The position numbers were made by a program, and so were the translations under genes. Below the pieces are notes generated by a model. That model ran no database searches. It had not been told where the DNA came from and saw nothing but the letters and a program-made list of their open reading frames with translations. This document shows positions 11,601 through 23,777 of a stretch of DNA of 64,000 bases, piece by piece. Origin of the DNA: Isoetes taiwanensis (Eukaryota; Streptophyta; Lycopodiopsida; Isoetales; Isoetaceae); assembly GCA_021234155.1 (NCBI GenBank), contig JAJEKV010000100.1:2022116-2086115 (forward strand), in the 5' to 3' direction. Positions within the stretch are counted from its first letter, which is position 1; each line of letters opens with the position of its first letter.

Positions 11601-12410
11601 GAATTGGCATCCAAAATGTTCATCTATAGTAAAGCAAGAAATCATAGTCATTCAAAAAGTAAGAACCCATTAACATGCTTTATTTCATCAAAGTCGTATT
11701 TAATTAAAGTGGGACTCATTCCATTCCCATTTTTTTTCGGAACCCTGTTAATTTACACAAAAAGAAGCACCTCGACCCGAAAACTGACCATAATTGGAAT
11801 TTTTGTCTATTAGTGTGTATCCAAGCTTTTCTTCCAGTTTTCTTGGATAGCGTGTCGAGAACAAGAACAATGCAACGCAAACATGCATTAGACCTATCAA
11901 GTTCTAATTGAAAAAGATTCTTAGTTGAACATTTTGGCTCTATTTTCTTAGGTGGGTAGACGATAGATCACAAATTCCAACAAAAATTATGCAAATCATC
12001 TACTTAATCACCCAAAAATACTAGTCTTGAGATACCTTATATTTATAAATGGGCTCATTACAATATATATTACAGTGGGTGAAGAGACCATAGTGGTCGT
12101 ATGGGCACAATCATTACACCCTCTTCACACATGAACCACCTAGTGCAAAGGGCGCGTGAAGCTCTCTCCTAGTCACGGAGCAACTTACAGACGATAGAAA
12201 TTTGTATGAGGAGTTCCTTTATGGGCCCGCGTGCTTGAATGTCCAAGCGATGTCACCACCCTCTTCTCGGCACCTTTCTTTAATGAACCGATCTTTCATT
12301 GCTCCCAAGCATGTACTATTTGGTCGAGATAAGGATTTGCAAGAGACAAAATCAAATTAGTCAAGTGATGCTACATGCAAAAAAAAAATAAAATAAAACG
12401 GTTCTTAGGC
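11601..12410. other. Non-coding, nothing recognised
   Basis: AT-rich sequence with no supported open frame, inverted repeat or RNA gene. Confidence 0.4.
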
Positions 12411-12439
12411 CCATTTTGGAAAAAATGAGGCATGAAAAG

Positions 12440-12975
12440 CATTTCGGAGGGAAAACGCAGGTTTTTAGGGGTCAAGGCCTTTCTCGACGCGGCGACTCAA
12501 AGCGAAAAATGCAAGTTATAGGGGTGAAAGCCTTTTTCGATTTCATGAGAGTCGAGAAAGGCAAGCTTCAACCGAAAAATACAAGTTTTAGGGTCGGAAG
12601 GCCTTTCGACTCATGAGTCGAGAAAGGCGACTCAAACGGGAACGGGTTTTATGGGTGAAGGCCTTTCCTTCGCTGAGTGAGGAGAAAGGCGACTCAAGCC
12701 GGCGCCCATAAACTGCGCACTGGTTTTTTACTGGTTGCCTTTCTCGACTTCGCGAGTCTGAAAGGCCTTCTCCCCATAAACGTTTTCGGCTTTTGAGTCG
12801 CCTTTCTCGACTTCATGCAGTCGAAAGGCCTCCGACCCATAAAACTGCGTTTTAAACTGAGCCTACCTCGATTCGCTGGTCGAGAAAGGCAGCTCAAAGC
12901 GAAAAATGCAAGTTTGAGGGCCTTTCTCGACTCGCAAGTCGGAAAAGGCAACTCAGAGTAAAAAAAGGGCAATTT
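12440..12975. repeat. Array of palindromic hairpin repeats (TCGACTC/GAGTCGA)
   Basis: Degenerate units of about 60-75 bp each contain a hairpin core of the type ccttt(c)tcgactc-n-gagtcgagaaagg followed by gcgactcaaagcgaaaaatg. The first three or four units run in one orientation (12440-12700), the next two are inverted (about 12715-12850), and the last is forward again. The repeats create a minus-strand open frame (12694-12978) with recurring Met-Gly-Arg-Arg-Pro-Phe and Ser-Arg-Lys-Ala blocks. I regard that as a by-product of the repeat. Confidence 0.75.
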
Positions 12976-13525
12976 CAAAGCTCAGAGTTTAAGAAGGTCG
13001 AAAATGAATTCTTCAAATATCCTATGTATTTTCTATGAAAAAATACCCTTCCTATAAATTTCAATTATTTTCCATAAAAAATAGACCCTCCCATGTATTA
13101 TTTAATGGACACATATCCAATGGACCCTCCCCCTTTCTAATGGACCATACCATATAGCTATATGAAGAGGGGACCATTGGGCTCATATTTAGCTATGTAA
13201 AGAGTAATGCCTAATGCACATGTAAATAGCAACATATGCACCTATAATGCACATTATAACCTACGAGAGCCTATTAGACCTATGCATTAAATCTATTAAT
13301 AAGCATTAGACATATATATTAATATGTACTTGTTTCCATTTTGTGTCTTGAACCTTCAAAATGGGTTAAACAAGGTGTAAATTATATCATGATCACACGC
13401 ATAAAATTAAATTTTTACCTTAGAATAAGAATATATGCCTAGAAAAGCGTGCACCATAGCAACATAATGTTTAACGTGTAAACATAGTAGCACACACATG
13501 AAAAAGAGGAAATTGAGGACCGTCT

Positions 13526-13675
13526 TATTTTACCCTTTTTTTTCTAATACCGCCTTTTTTCCCGCCCATGCTTGAATTTTAAAATCATTTATATTACACT
13601 CAATGTATTATTTTACCCCTTTTTTCTAATACCCGCCTTTTTTTTCCCCCATGGTTGAATTTTTAAACTTTGGTA
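13526..13675. repeat. Tandem duplication, about 85-bp period
   Basis: The stretch ttattttaccc(t)n-ttctaatacccgcc...catg-ttgaattt occurs at about 13526 and again at about 13609, slightly diverged. Both copies lie in T-rich DNA. Confidence 0.7.
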
Positions 13676-15000
13676 CATACCTTTGAGGCGAAGTTCCTTT
13701 TTGTACCATTTGAAAGAACCTCCCAACGCCATAGCTCCCCAACGCCATGGCCGGACTGCCGCCATAGCGAGCTCCGGATCAAATGGCGTACAAAGGCAAT
13801 CGGGAATGCCACCGGGATGTCTGCTTTCGATTTCCAAGCGGATTCTTGAGCATTGTGGCTACCGGCTTCTTTTAACTAATTTCTGACTTCTTTGCCGGTA
13901 AGAAGCGACCTTATGCCTCTTTTGATGGTTTTGATGCTTTCGAAGCTCCGGCTTGAGCGGCAGTTTCTTGAGCTTCTAGGTTTTGAAGTGCGAGAGGGCA
14001 CCAAGAACTCCGGTAGAGTATTTGGCGATATTTGGCGATATTTCAAATCCGACGATTATTTGGCGAGCTTCCACGGCTCCGGCCTACGACTCTGTTTTTT
14101 CTTTTTGAAAGGCACAAATCTTTTACATTATGCCTAGCTTTACAAGCCTTGGCGTGTCAGATTGATTGAATTAGCTTTACTACTCCTTCTAACGGACCAA
14201 TCTTGGCTCCTAATTTGATGTTTAATCCTTCAAGCTGCCAGAGATTTTGACAAGCGATTTACCTTCGAGTTTAAGCCTTTGAGAAATCTTTCCACTACTG
14301 AGGAAGCATCTCCTACCGCGGCTATGGCCATAACTTCCAAGCTTCGCCCATGGCTTTCAGGAGCCTCAATCAACGCCTAACCTGACCTTGGTTTCAAACT
14401 GACCTTGATTTCTAATCTTCAATCTAACCTTGGTTTCGCTATCGGATCAACACGCACTTAAGATTTGAAGCGAGAACTTGCGTTTGTGGATTGAAGCTTT
14501 TGCTTCCGACCAGCGTTTTGTGGATTTGAAGCGGAACTTCGCGTTTGTGGATTCGCCGGATCACGGCATCTTGGCACAAGTCTCCTGTCGCGACCTTTAT
14601 GCTTTCCTCCACTTTGTCATCCAAAGGATCATTTATCGCTTGTGGAGCTGCCCTTCTTGATATCCTATTCCATCTTACATTTGTGGCCACGAGAGAATGG
14701 CATGTTTTGATGGGCAGATGCTTGAAAGCAACAGCATTCTTGGCCGAAGCTTCGGAATTGAAAATAGGCGCATACCTGTAGGGAAGGGGCTCAAGCGCTA
14801 CAGACATCGACATCGGCATAGCCATGGCCGCCCCTCTCCGATCTTCAGATAAAATAATTGTCGGGGTGTTGCGATGGGTGATCACGGGTCCTTCTATCCT
14901 ACAAATGAGTTTGGTTGTGACCATCTATGCCCCTTTAGGTACCTTGCACACATTTAATCTCACACTTAATGGGCGGTTCACACGGAGGATTAGAGGTTAT
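13676..15000. other. Non-coding, moderately GC-rich; short internal repeats only
   Basis: A 161-codon minus frame (14439-14924) and several shorter ones occur, but none resembles a family I know. The 14460-14560 stretch repeats gatttgaagcg-gaactt-gcgtttgtggatt twice, so the open frames may be repeat-derived. No gene is called. Confidence 0.35.
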
Positions 15001-15090
15001 TCCAATTCTCGACTCACTAGTCGAGAAGAGGAGAATGGTTGGATTTATGTTTTCCAATTCTCGACTCACTAGTCGAGAAGAGGAGAATGG
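15001..15090. repeat. Direct repeat carrying TCTCGACT-cact-AGTCGAGA hairpins
   Basis: A unit of about 40 bp (ttccaattctcgactcacta..., then gtcgagaagaggagaatgg) occurs twice, at about 15000 and 15051. Each holds a perfect 8-bp-stem hairpin. The stem is related to that of the array at 12440-12975. Confidence 0.8.
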
Positions 15091-15204
15091 TTTATATTTT
15101 TTTATTAGTTATTTATTTAATTAAATTAATTAAATTAATTATTAATTATATTTTGATAATATGTATTTTCAATCTCAATGGATACGTTCCTTTTATTATT
15201 TTGG

Positions 15205-15402
15205 CTTTCCCCTCCCCCCTTCCCCACTCTCCCCTTTCCCCCTTGCCCCTTCTTCTCCCTTGCCCCCCTCCCTTGCCCCTTGCCCCTTGCCCCTTCTTCT
15301 CCCTTGCCCCCTTCCCTTGCCCCTCTTCTCCCTTGCCCCCTCTTCTCCCCCCCTTTCTCACTCCCGTCTTCCCCCTTCCCCTCCCCCTTTCCATCTCACC
15401 TC
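15205..15402. repeat. C-rich polypyrimidine minisatellite
   Basis: About 200 bp of nearly pure C and T on +, built from variants of cccttgccccttcttct. Such tracts can form triplex or i-motif structures. The open frames across it are low-complexity and not called. Confidence 0.85.
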
Positions 15403-15639
15403 ACTCAACTTTCTCAACTTGCAATTTGGAAATTCTGTAAGAAAATATTATGAACCAGTCCTTGTTATATGATGTGAAATTTTGATGTTTATATGAGTCC
15501 CATTTTCAGTCCGAGTCCCAAAATTCAAGATTTGTCCCACTTTAATTAAATACGACTTATCACTAACTTCCTACATGAAGAGTTCTCACAATCATCATGC
15601 ATTTTAGCTTGGAACTGATTCGATGTCACCTCAACTACT

Positions 15640-15775
15640 TTGAATGTGCATGCACAAAGCACATCTAAATTATAGCATTTAATATTTTCAATTGATTTAA
15701 TGCCACCTCACTTTTTCTGAATGTAGGTGCACAAAGCACATCTAAACTATAGCATTTGATATTTTCTACTCTTAT
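15640..15775. repeat. Tandem duplication, about 72-bp period
   Basis: Two consecutive copies of a unit containing gcacaaagcacatctaaa and tatagcattt-atattttc. Confidence 0.75.
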
Positions 15776-16079
15776 TGTTTGCTTTTAGAAATTCCCAAGG
15801 CAATGACAACAGGCTACCTGAGACATCGACATTGGTTCAGATTTGATCTTCCTATGTAGCCTGTACTGTGGACATCTTTGGCTAAAAGACATCGTCATCC
15901 AAAATACTAATTTCATGCCCTCCCTTGAGAATTTGCTTCGTAATGAAGCCATGTAAATGTCTTTGCCTCATTCACAATGTACTTCCAAAATTGGCTATGT
16001 CATCATCTCTGATCCCACTTCTGATCCCAGGGAACAAAGAGTGAAAAAAAACATGAAAACCTAGTCCATAAAAATTATG

Positions 16080-16320
16080 CATCAAAGGAGTCCCTAAGGC
16101 CATATTCTTTTAGCATAAAGTAGATGTCATATAATATGAGCACAGTAAACATGGAGTGGGTTCATGATAATAGAAGGAATGATCTAAATATGCATCAATG
16201 GAGTCCTTGAGGCCATATTTTTTGGCATAACGTGGATGTCATATAATATGAGATGTGTGGACAGCAACATGGAGTAGGATTCATGATAACAATAGAAGGA
16301 ATGAATTAAGTACATGTAAG
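16080..16320. repeat. Tandem duplication, about 110-bp period
   Basis: The unit from gcatcaa-ggagtcc through ggccatatt, gatgtcatataatatgag and tagaaggaatga occurs twice with a few substitutions and indels. Confidence 0.75.
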
Positions 16321-16808
16321 ATGCATATTCAAATTCTTAAATCTATACTATACTCTAATAACAAATAAAATTTCGAATCCTGTATACTGTCTAAATGATA
16401 CCTTTATGTTGTTTAATAAGTCTTACATAATAATCTACCATAGCTCTAGGGTCAAAGGTAGATAACCTGTGCTAGAATGAAATATTGATTCTTCCTTATT
16501 CTTGTCAAATCCCTCATCCTAAAGCCAAACAACAAAGACAATATGATTATATTATGATTAGGTAAAACAGACCATGCCTGCAATCAAACATACTCATAAG
16601 GTATAAAAATCAATCCTTTGGTTGGGTCCATTCTTCAGCTTCCTGCAATTTAAATAAGACACAAAGCTCTTCAACTAATCCCTCTTTAAAAAGAAAATTA
16701 GTGGCAAAGATAAGATCCTAAATATACACAAAAAACACACAAAACCTTCAGGGCATGCATACAGAAAATCCATTGACCTGAGGCCATACTCCATGTCGCA
16801 GTATTCCA

Positions 16809-17492
16809 TTGACTACATTTTTTATAGGTTTGGCTGTAAATCTTCCTATGCGCCCTCATTTTTGCGCAGCGGCTCACCTATTGGAGAAAGGAAAATGTCC
16901 AGGTCTTGACGGTTTTCCAGTAGAATTTTTTCAAGAATATTGGGAGTGGATTGGAGATGATATATATAATGCATTTTGTGAATTTAGAAGATACAGAAGT
17001 TTGGACAAAATTCTTAATACAGGTGCTATTTCCCTCATTCCCAAGTGTAAAGAGCCCAAGACCATTTCGGATTGGCGTCCTATAACATTGCTTTCTACAG
17101 TCTATAAGATTTTTGCGAAAGCTCTGGCAGAGAAGTTGTGTGTTGTTCTTGTTGAGTCAATTTCGTCCACCCAAACTGGGTTCTTGCTTGGAAGGTGTAT
17201 TCTTGATAATGTTGCAGCGGCCTATGAAGGTATGTATTGGGCAAGGCTAAAGGCCCATCGTATTGTGTATCTCAAACTTGACTTTGCCAAGGCATATGAC
17301 AAAGTGTGGATTGGGGTTTTTAGAGAAGTGTTTATTGGCTTTAGGGTTTGGTCTCCCATTCACAAGAGATGTCATGAAGTTGCATACTTGACAAGATCTA
17401 CAATACTCTTCGAGGGAGAGCCCTCATTTGTCTTTCCTGTTGGTAGAGGAGTTCGTCAAGGTTGCCCCTTGGCTCCATTGCTTTTACAATAG
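16809..17492 (+). pseudogene. LINE reverse transcriptase fragment
   Basis: The 227-residue frame carries hallmark plant L1 RT blocks in order: CPGLDGFPVEFFQ, ISLIPK, ISDWRPITLLS, STQTGFLLGRCILDNV, LKLDFAKAYDKV and RGVRQGCPLAP. The frame ends before the catalytic Asp-Asp box. A degenerate box (Asp-Asp-Thr-Phe-Leu) appears near 17599 in another frame after an indel. The product would copy LINE RNA into DNA at a nicked target. This copy cannot, because the polymerase is split. Confidence 0.88.
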
Positions 17493-18737
17493 TGGCAGAG
17501 GTGCTTTCACAATTATTTTCTAGTCTTTCTTTGAGGATGATGTGATCGGGGGTCTTCCTATGGAAAATGGCTATCAAGAAACATTAATCAAGATCACGGA
17601 TGATACCTTTCTATTTTTGAAAGCAGATGTCGATAATCTCCAAAATGCAAAGCTTCGCTTGACACATTTTCCTTAGCCTCTGGAGTTTTTTGGTGGGTTG
17701 GCAAAAGTGTTACGCTTTGTGGACTCTAGATGATGAAGTCCCACCATGTGTTCTTGCTTACCCACGGAAGGTGTTGCCTCATGGGAAGGCAACCAAGCTT
17801 CTTGGTATCCCGGTGGGTATTCATGTTTCAACCCGATGCTTGGGATGTTATAATCGAGGGTTGCGGAGGCACTTTTTTGGTGGGATACGGCTAAGCTATC
17901 TATGCCCGGAAGGGTAACAGATTGCTAAGCATGTCTTAAGCAACACACATGTCTATATGGCTTTCGCCATTCTTGCTTCCCACTCAAAGTTTCAGGAGAT
18001 TGTGGGTGTTGTTAGAAACTTTATCTGGGGTGGAAATGAAGCGAGGCGGTGGTGAAGGTTGCATGGTCTAAGTGTATAAAACCTAAGTCTGGCCGGAGGT
18101 TTGGGCATGATGATTTCCATTTGAGTAAGGTTATGATCTCAAAATTCATTTGGCGGCTTCTCATAGGTAAGGATGATTCTCTGGGTTACGGCTTATTGCA
18201 TGGGCTCTTACCCATCTTTGTATCCCTTTTGGTAAAGTCACACTCTCAAACTGTTCTTCCATGGAGTTTATTTTATGAGTTGCGACCTTATCATAATGCT
18301 TCTCCATTCTTAAAGGGATTGTTAGATTCACGGCACACGATCAAAACTTTATTTCACATCAGTCCAACTGCTTGTATGCGATTGGCTTGCACCTTGTTGG
18401 TGGATCCCTCCGGTAGACAATCAACCACTTTGCTTTTCTGATGCACCCATTGACTCAAAGACGTTGGAAAAGTGCTTTGGAATCTTAACTATTGCAAAGC
18501 ATGGTATGACTTCGAGGCGATTCAGCGACATGGGAGGCTTTTTTGATTAAAGTTTCTATTAAGGCGATGGGATAGAGTTCTTTGGCAAAAGTTGCTGATT
18601 TTCTACAGCCTATTCTCGCCACACCAAGAAGATATTTTGGTATGGGTTTGTCATGAAGAAATTAAGGAGTGCAAACTTGTGAACTCTATGTATCGGTTGT
18701 TGCTTGATAATCTGATATTCTTCCTCAAATCTAATAA

Positions 18738-19010
18738 GTGGTCTCTTCAACTTCCTCCTCTTCAATGGCGAAGGTGTGGTCTTGGGCATGGGACAAGCTA
18801 CTTCATCCTAAAGTGGCGAGTTCTTTGGTGGCGATTCTTCATAGGCGTCTTAGGGTTAATGTGCTTGTCCATAAGTTTAACCCTAGAATATCAAATCGGT
18901 GTCCGGTATGCAAGCGTGGATCCGAGACCATTGAGCATTGCTTTTTCATGTGTGAACACCTTAGGATGTGTATGGGACTGGTTGTTTTCCCTTTTTTCAG
19001 GTTTCACTAA
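18738..19010 (+). pseudogene. LINE C-terminal zinc-binding (zf-RVT) fragment
   Basis: The frame shows W-x4-LLHPKVAS...LHRRLRVN, then CPVCKRGSETIEHCFFMCEH. This is the C-x2-C...H-x4-C pattern found at the end of plant L1 ORF2 proteins. It lies in line with the RT fragment upstream but in a different frame from parts of it. Confidence 0.8.
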
Positions 19011-19396
19011 CAAGTCAACAACCGCTTTTGGCAATTTACCCAAGTACACGGACAGAGTTACAAGGCCGGGCTTTTCATCTAGCGAGGATGGTTGCTTTGG
19101 ACTATCTGGAAAAGACGAAGATTGGTAATCTTCAAAGGTCTGGATGTGGCAGATAATCGTGTTCTCCAAGAAGCTCAAGGTTACATTGTAAAGTCGTATC
19201 ATTGTTCTTCACTTGCCCCTCGCAAGAGGCGATTGATTTTTGAGGAGTATTTGGATGTGCACTCTTATGCTTAGGCAGGTTGCTTCACTCGGTGGGTCTC
19301 CGCTTATCCGCTGAGATTTTATTCCTGTCTCTACATTTATACTTGTATTTGACTCTTTGATTGAATAAAGTCTGACGTCCTTCAACAAAAAAAAAA

Positions 19397-19822
19397 TTTT
19401 TTTGCATGTCCAGAAGTTAAGGAATGAAGAAATTAGAACCTCAAGAGCACTACACAGGTCACACATATATCTATTCTCCTCAAATGGGTAGCAATCAAAG
19501 AAATGGAGCTTACTGCATTGGGTTACATTTTTGCATCCCATCTGTTGAGCCATCGAGCTACCAAGAAATCAAAAAGTATATTGAGACAACACACATCCAA
19601 AGATCTATAGGAGATCAAAGTTACTTGAATCATCACCTCACAACACATGAACATGAGTAATAGATATTTGAGAGGTGGAGAAAAGAACCAAATAGAAATG
19701 GAAGAACCAAAGGACCAAATTTTCAAATTTTCTCTATTATGATGTTCTATGTCTGTACTTGCAGCAAAGAGAAAGGAGATTCATTACGAAAAAGTTCTTG
19801 GCTGGAGAACTGGAAGCACGTG

Positions 19823-19855
<33 letters not shown>

Positions 19856-20416
19856 ACCATGGAAACAATAAGTCAAAACACAAAACAAATACTTTAAGAA
19901 GATGAACTGGTCGGCATTAAATCCCATAACCATCATCTCGTTGAATCAGCTCAAACGAACATTAAAAATCACACACTTACATGCCACTTGGTTATTGCTT
20001 GAGTCGCTGAGATGCAAATGAATAAATATAAAACTATACTCCATATCTCATCTAGAAATGAACTTACAATTGCGTAAACCTCATCTACAGATGTGGCAAT
20101 TGCTCCTCTATATAAAAAAGCCACATTAAAATCCTATGAAGAGATAAATACCTGCAAAAGAGGCTGCAAAATGCCTTGAGATTTGAATCCCATTCTCCTA
20201 TGATGATTTGCTCAGAACAAAACATTCCAAAAGCAATTTGCCATTCCATTCAGGTTGGTGCTTATTTGTATGTACAGCAACTACCCTAACCTTATAGGAA
20301 TTCGATAATACAGGAACTCCTTTAAAAGAGGAGTCTGAATCAATGGCCTGTTTGCTGGAATAGAACCTGTCCAAATAGCAGTACGTTAAAGCTTTTGTAG
20401 CCATGACATCAATCGC
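19397..20416. other. Non-coding, with a long poly(A) tract
   Basis: No gene is supported. A run of about 28 A residues begins near 19826 after gcacgtgctt. It may be the tail of an old retroposed copy, but no body was recognised. Confidence 0.4.
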
Positions 20417-20600
20417 CTAATTTTTTTTTTTTTTTTGAAGAACTGTGTCATCAATATATTAAAAGAATGGTAATGTTACAAAGCAAGTGAGGAGGAAGGA
20501 GAACTGCCCCAAAGAGACAGCGATACCTCGACACTCCACAACAAAGTCACAGAAAAACTGCAACTCTACTGCTGTACAAACCGACCATCAGAACTAATTT
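20417..20600 (-). mobile_element. L1 LINE 3'-end fragment (minus strand)
   Basis: It starts with a T run (the poly(A) tail read from the other strand), then gaagaactgtgtcatcaata. The next 160 or so bases match the 3' end of the minus-strand L1 at 22331. It is cut at ccgaccatca. The flanks ctaattt (20417-20423 and 20594-20600) may be a short target duplication. Confidence 0.75.
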
Positions 20601-22314
20601 ACAAAAAAGAAAGTAGAATCTAACAATAGGAACCTGGACGATCAAAGAATTAAAGGGATAAGCCTAGTTTCTGTCCATGAACTAATCTGCTTTTGTCTTT
20701 ACTGCTGATGTAAGTTTGTTTACAGGTAGGTGGGCATTAGACTTTGCATTTTCGTTACTGGGAGATGGAGTGCAGCTACACTCTGAGCACTAAAAAGCAT
20801 GCAATTTATATAAAATACTTATAAATAAGCACCTGATATGACTTCTTGTTGGCTGATCCATGCGTGGAAGGATAATCTATAAATGAAGCCACTATTATTA
20901 TAATCAGGAACTTATCCCGATGATGCTAATAGACATCAACACCTTCTCTGAGCAGGATCAAATGAACAGATGTCAATCTACAAAGAATATTACCCCTACC
21001 GAAAAATATCTAATGACCAGCTTTTCGTGATGATTAACACAGATGCATGGCTTTAGGCACTCTGAAGTTAAGACCGCCGCCACAACTTGACCAGCAAAAC
21101 GACTAATCCATGCATAACATGTGGCACACCATGGAACACCTATATAAAGGAAAGCACTATAGGCGTGCTCTTGTGGCAATAACACAAATTAAATAATAAA
21201 TTATCAACTATGATCATCCTTTTCTTTTCTACCTCTTTCTAAAGCATCCTGCTTTAATGTTCTCACGTTTAGCAAGATCTCCCATTATAGGACCAGTGTA
21301 AACTCTCCTATTCCAATCAAGAACAATAGCTTCAATACAATTTTGATGAGCATGAATTGCTCCATAAGGATTCGATTTAAATGTATTAACATCTCTAAAA
21401 GATAAAGTGTATATTATGTAAAAGAGCCTTTCTGGAATGTAATCCAACACAATTTGTTTGTTCGATCATGTTGCATATGATAGCTAAAGCTAGTATAAAT
21501 ACTCTGCTCTAGACGAATAGTTATTTAAAAAAAAAAAAGATGCAGCAGGCAACGTATTAAAGTTTACCTTCAACAGACCCAGAACCTCCTGCAGTTCAAC
21601 CTAACCTTCCAAGACTTGTTGAGTTTCCAAGATGAGAAATCGTTTATACAGAACGAATTACCATGCACAGGGTATTATGCAAAGGCATTTCGGTGCAATA
21701 TGCAGGGATCAAAACAATTAAAATAATATTTTGAATGAAGACAGATGATGGTCTAGACACAGGATATCAACTTCTTACTTGCTAATTTGTACAGATGATG
21801 GTCTAGATACATGATATTACCTTCAAATATCCTCGGTTCTCTCTAAATCCGGAATCCTTGAAGAATCGCATGTCCCATATATGCCGGATGAATATGGCCC
21901 AAAATCATAATACTTTGCCAACCGGTTATACTTTGTAACCCAACCCAGCTTCTGCTGTAGTAAAATGCATACCCATCTGCTTGCACGAAAAAGGAAAAGA
22001 GTTGTGGCATGCATGTGCGCAGAAGAATCTTTTGAATGTTGAAATTCTTAACTAAAATCTTGTCCGATTTTTGGATAATCGGATTTTTTTTCCGGTATCC
22101 AAACTCTCTAAAATCTTAGGAAATTGGGCTAAAATAAATTCCAAAAACATTTTTAGGCAAACCGGAAAGCTCATTTCATTAATAATATCATTGGTTTCTT
22201 TCCAGGAAAATTTTGGGATACATGAAACGGATGGAAGTGAATGCGAGACATTGTTTCTTTCTCAGTATGGATATCCTTCCTGTTTTTCCATCTATCTTGC
22301 ATATATCAGTTCAT
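20601..22314. other. Non-coding, possibly intronic
   Basis: Several short open frames occur on both strands (for example minus 21229-21450 and 21823-22014, and plus 22071-22319) with no recognisable domain. Given the C2-domain exons at 23560, part of this may be intron of that gene. That is inference. Confidence 0.3.
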
Positions 22315-23438
22315 TATAGTTAACAATTTTTTTTTTGAAGAACTGTATCATCAATATATTAAAAGAATGGTAATGTTATAAAGCAAGTGAGGAGGAAGGA
22401 GAACTGCCCCAAAGAGACAGCGATACCTCGACACTCCACAACAAACTCACAGAAAAACTGCAACTCTACTGCTGTACAAACCGACCATCACCATCCACAA
22501 CACCCAAGAAGTCCCGCCAAATGGCAAACTTCCGCTCTACTAATCCCGGGAACACCAAAAAGCTTTGAAATAGCTTGTACCTGAGTCGAGGAATCGAGAG
22601 AATTTTGCAGGTGGCTGAACCTCCTGAAAGATCCACAACCGGCGCCGCTTCCAAATCAGCCACACCAACCAAGCCACGCACAGATGCAAGGCTTGATGCC
22701 GCAAGAGCGGCCAAGCACCAGGATACACGTGAAGCAGCAACTGCTGGCTAGTCAATCTCACCGAAGCGAGCCCTAACCCAATCGAGGCAGACGCAAGTGA
22801 GGGCATAAAACCGCACAATGCTCCACAGTCTCACGATGAAGGCCACAACAAGGGGAGAGGGCTCACACCCGGCCTAAGCCCGACTCACAAGGGCATTCAC
22901 CCCGATCACGGTGGTGCACCACCGCCACGATACACCCTAACCTTCGGTGGGGAAGTGAGCTCCACGCCCAAACCGAAGCCATCGAGGCAGGAAGCTGCAG
23001 AGACCACTTGCACGGAAGGGGCGAGGTGTGTCATGAATAGCCAGCACCCGGTAACAAGACCGCACAAAACAAGAAGACACAACATCCGGATGAACCTTCC
23101 AAACCTGCACCACCACATCATCCTGAGGGACTATAGGTATGCATAGCGGAATACTCCTCGCCACTTGTTCCCAGATAGCCCGGTCACTGCCCCTCATGCG
23201 AAAGCGAGCTCGAAAGAACTCCCACGAAGCTAGCTGACCACCCCAATACCAATCCTCCAAGGTGAGCACAGCAGCTCGCCTCCAACGGGCATGCGTCCGA
23301 GCATGCACGGTGGCAGCCAAGGGCAAATGCGCAGAGGGTAGAGGAACCCACAAGAAAGGAGAAGAGTGGTGATAAACTGAGGCATAATCTAGCTGGAAGA
23401 GCACATGCACATGATCCCAAGCTATAGTTAACAATTTT
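22315..23438 (-). mobile_element. L1 LINE insertion with 16-bp target duplication (minus strand)
   Basis: The element (22331-23422) is bounded by the direct repeat tatagttaacaatttt at 22315-22330 and 23423-23438. The T run at its left is the poly(A) tail. The minus strand shows the L1 C-terminal block WLIWKRRRLWIFQ, like WTIWKRRRLVIFK in the plus-strand L1. It is about 1.1 kb, severely 5'-truncated and frameshifted, with no RT domain left. The intact target duplication points to a relatively recent insertion. It lies a little upstream of the C2-domain exons. Confidence 0.9.
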
Positions 23439-23559
23439 GACCTTTAGAGGCTTTGGTTTTCCTTTTAAGCACCTTGGGATGCACATGGAAATAGGTCAAC
23501 ATTTCTAATTTGCATATACTTTATGGAGTTCCTGATGAGTGCCCATATATCTTGTGCAG

Positions 23560-23777
23560 AGATTTTGTACGAGAGGTTTACCAGGAACAGATGACAGTGA
23601 AGCTGATTAAAGGCGCGGGATTCCCTGGATTAGACCTTTGGGTATGGTTCAGATAAGTTTTGCAATTATTATCTTCTCCATGACATGTTCAATCCTTAAA
23701 GAAATGTGCAGGGCAAAAGTGATCCATATGTGGTGCTTCGTATTGGCCAGTGTGGAGCACGGAGCAAAACAATTTGG
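23560..23777 (+). pseudogene. C2-domain protein gene, two-exon remnant
   Basis: Exon 1 (23560-23641) follows tcttgtgcag and ends before gtatgg. It encodes VKLIKGAGFPGLDLW. Exon 2 (23712-23777) follows aatgtgcag and ends before gtgtat. It encodes GKSDPYVVLRIGQCGARSKT. Joined in frame they give the start of a C2 domain, including the calcium-loop signature G-x-SDPYV. C2 domains bind membranes, often with calcium. The rest of the domain is not found downstream, where a gypsy element begins at about 23943, so the gene seems to have been cut there. It could also be an active gene with a very long intron. The family (synaptotagmin-like, lipase or other) is not settled. Confidence 0.65.

Larger units (their letters stand above)
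16800..19396 (+). mobile_element. L1-clade LINE, 5'-truncated
   Basis: This is a non-LTR retrotransposon remnant with reverse transcriptase, a C-terminal zinc-knuckle (zf-RVT) region and a short poly(A) tail after gattgaataaagtctgacg (A run ending 19396). The 5' part, including ORF1 and the endonuclease, is missing, as is usual after incomplete reverse transcription. The coding part is broken by frameshifts and stops, so the copy is dead. No target-site duplication was recognised. Confidence 0.85.

Noticed and set aside
12694-12978. 94-codon minus-strand frame with repeated Arg-Arg-Pro-Phe and Ser-Arg-Lys-Ala blocks, looking like a repeat protein
   Set aside because: The periodicity comes from the DNA hairpin array; units in the opposite orientation and other frames do not keep the reading.
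15039-15472. Overlapping proline/leucine-rich frames in the C-rich tract
   Set aside because: Low-complexity translation of a polypyrimidine minisatellite.
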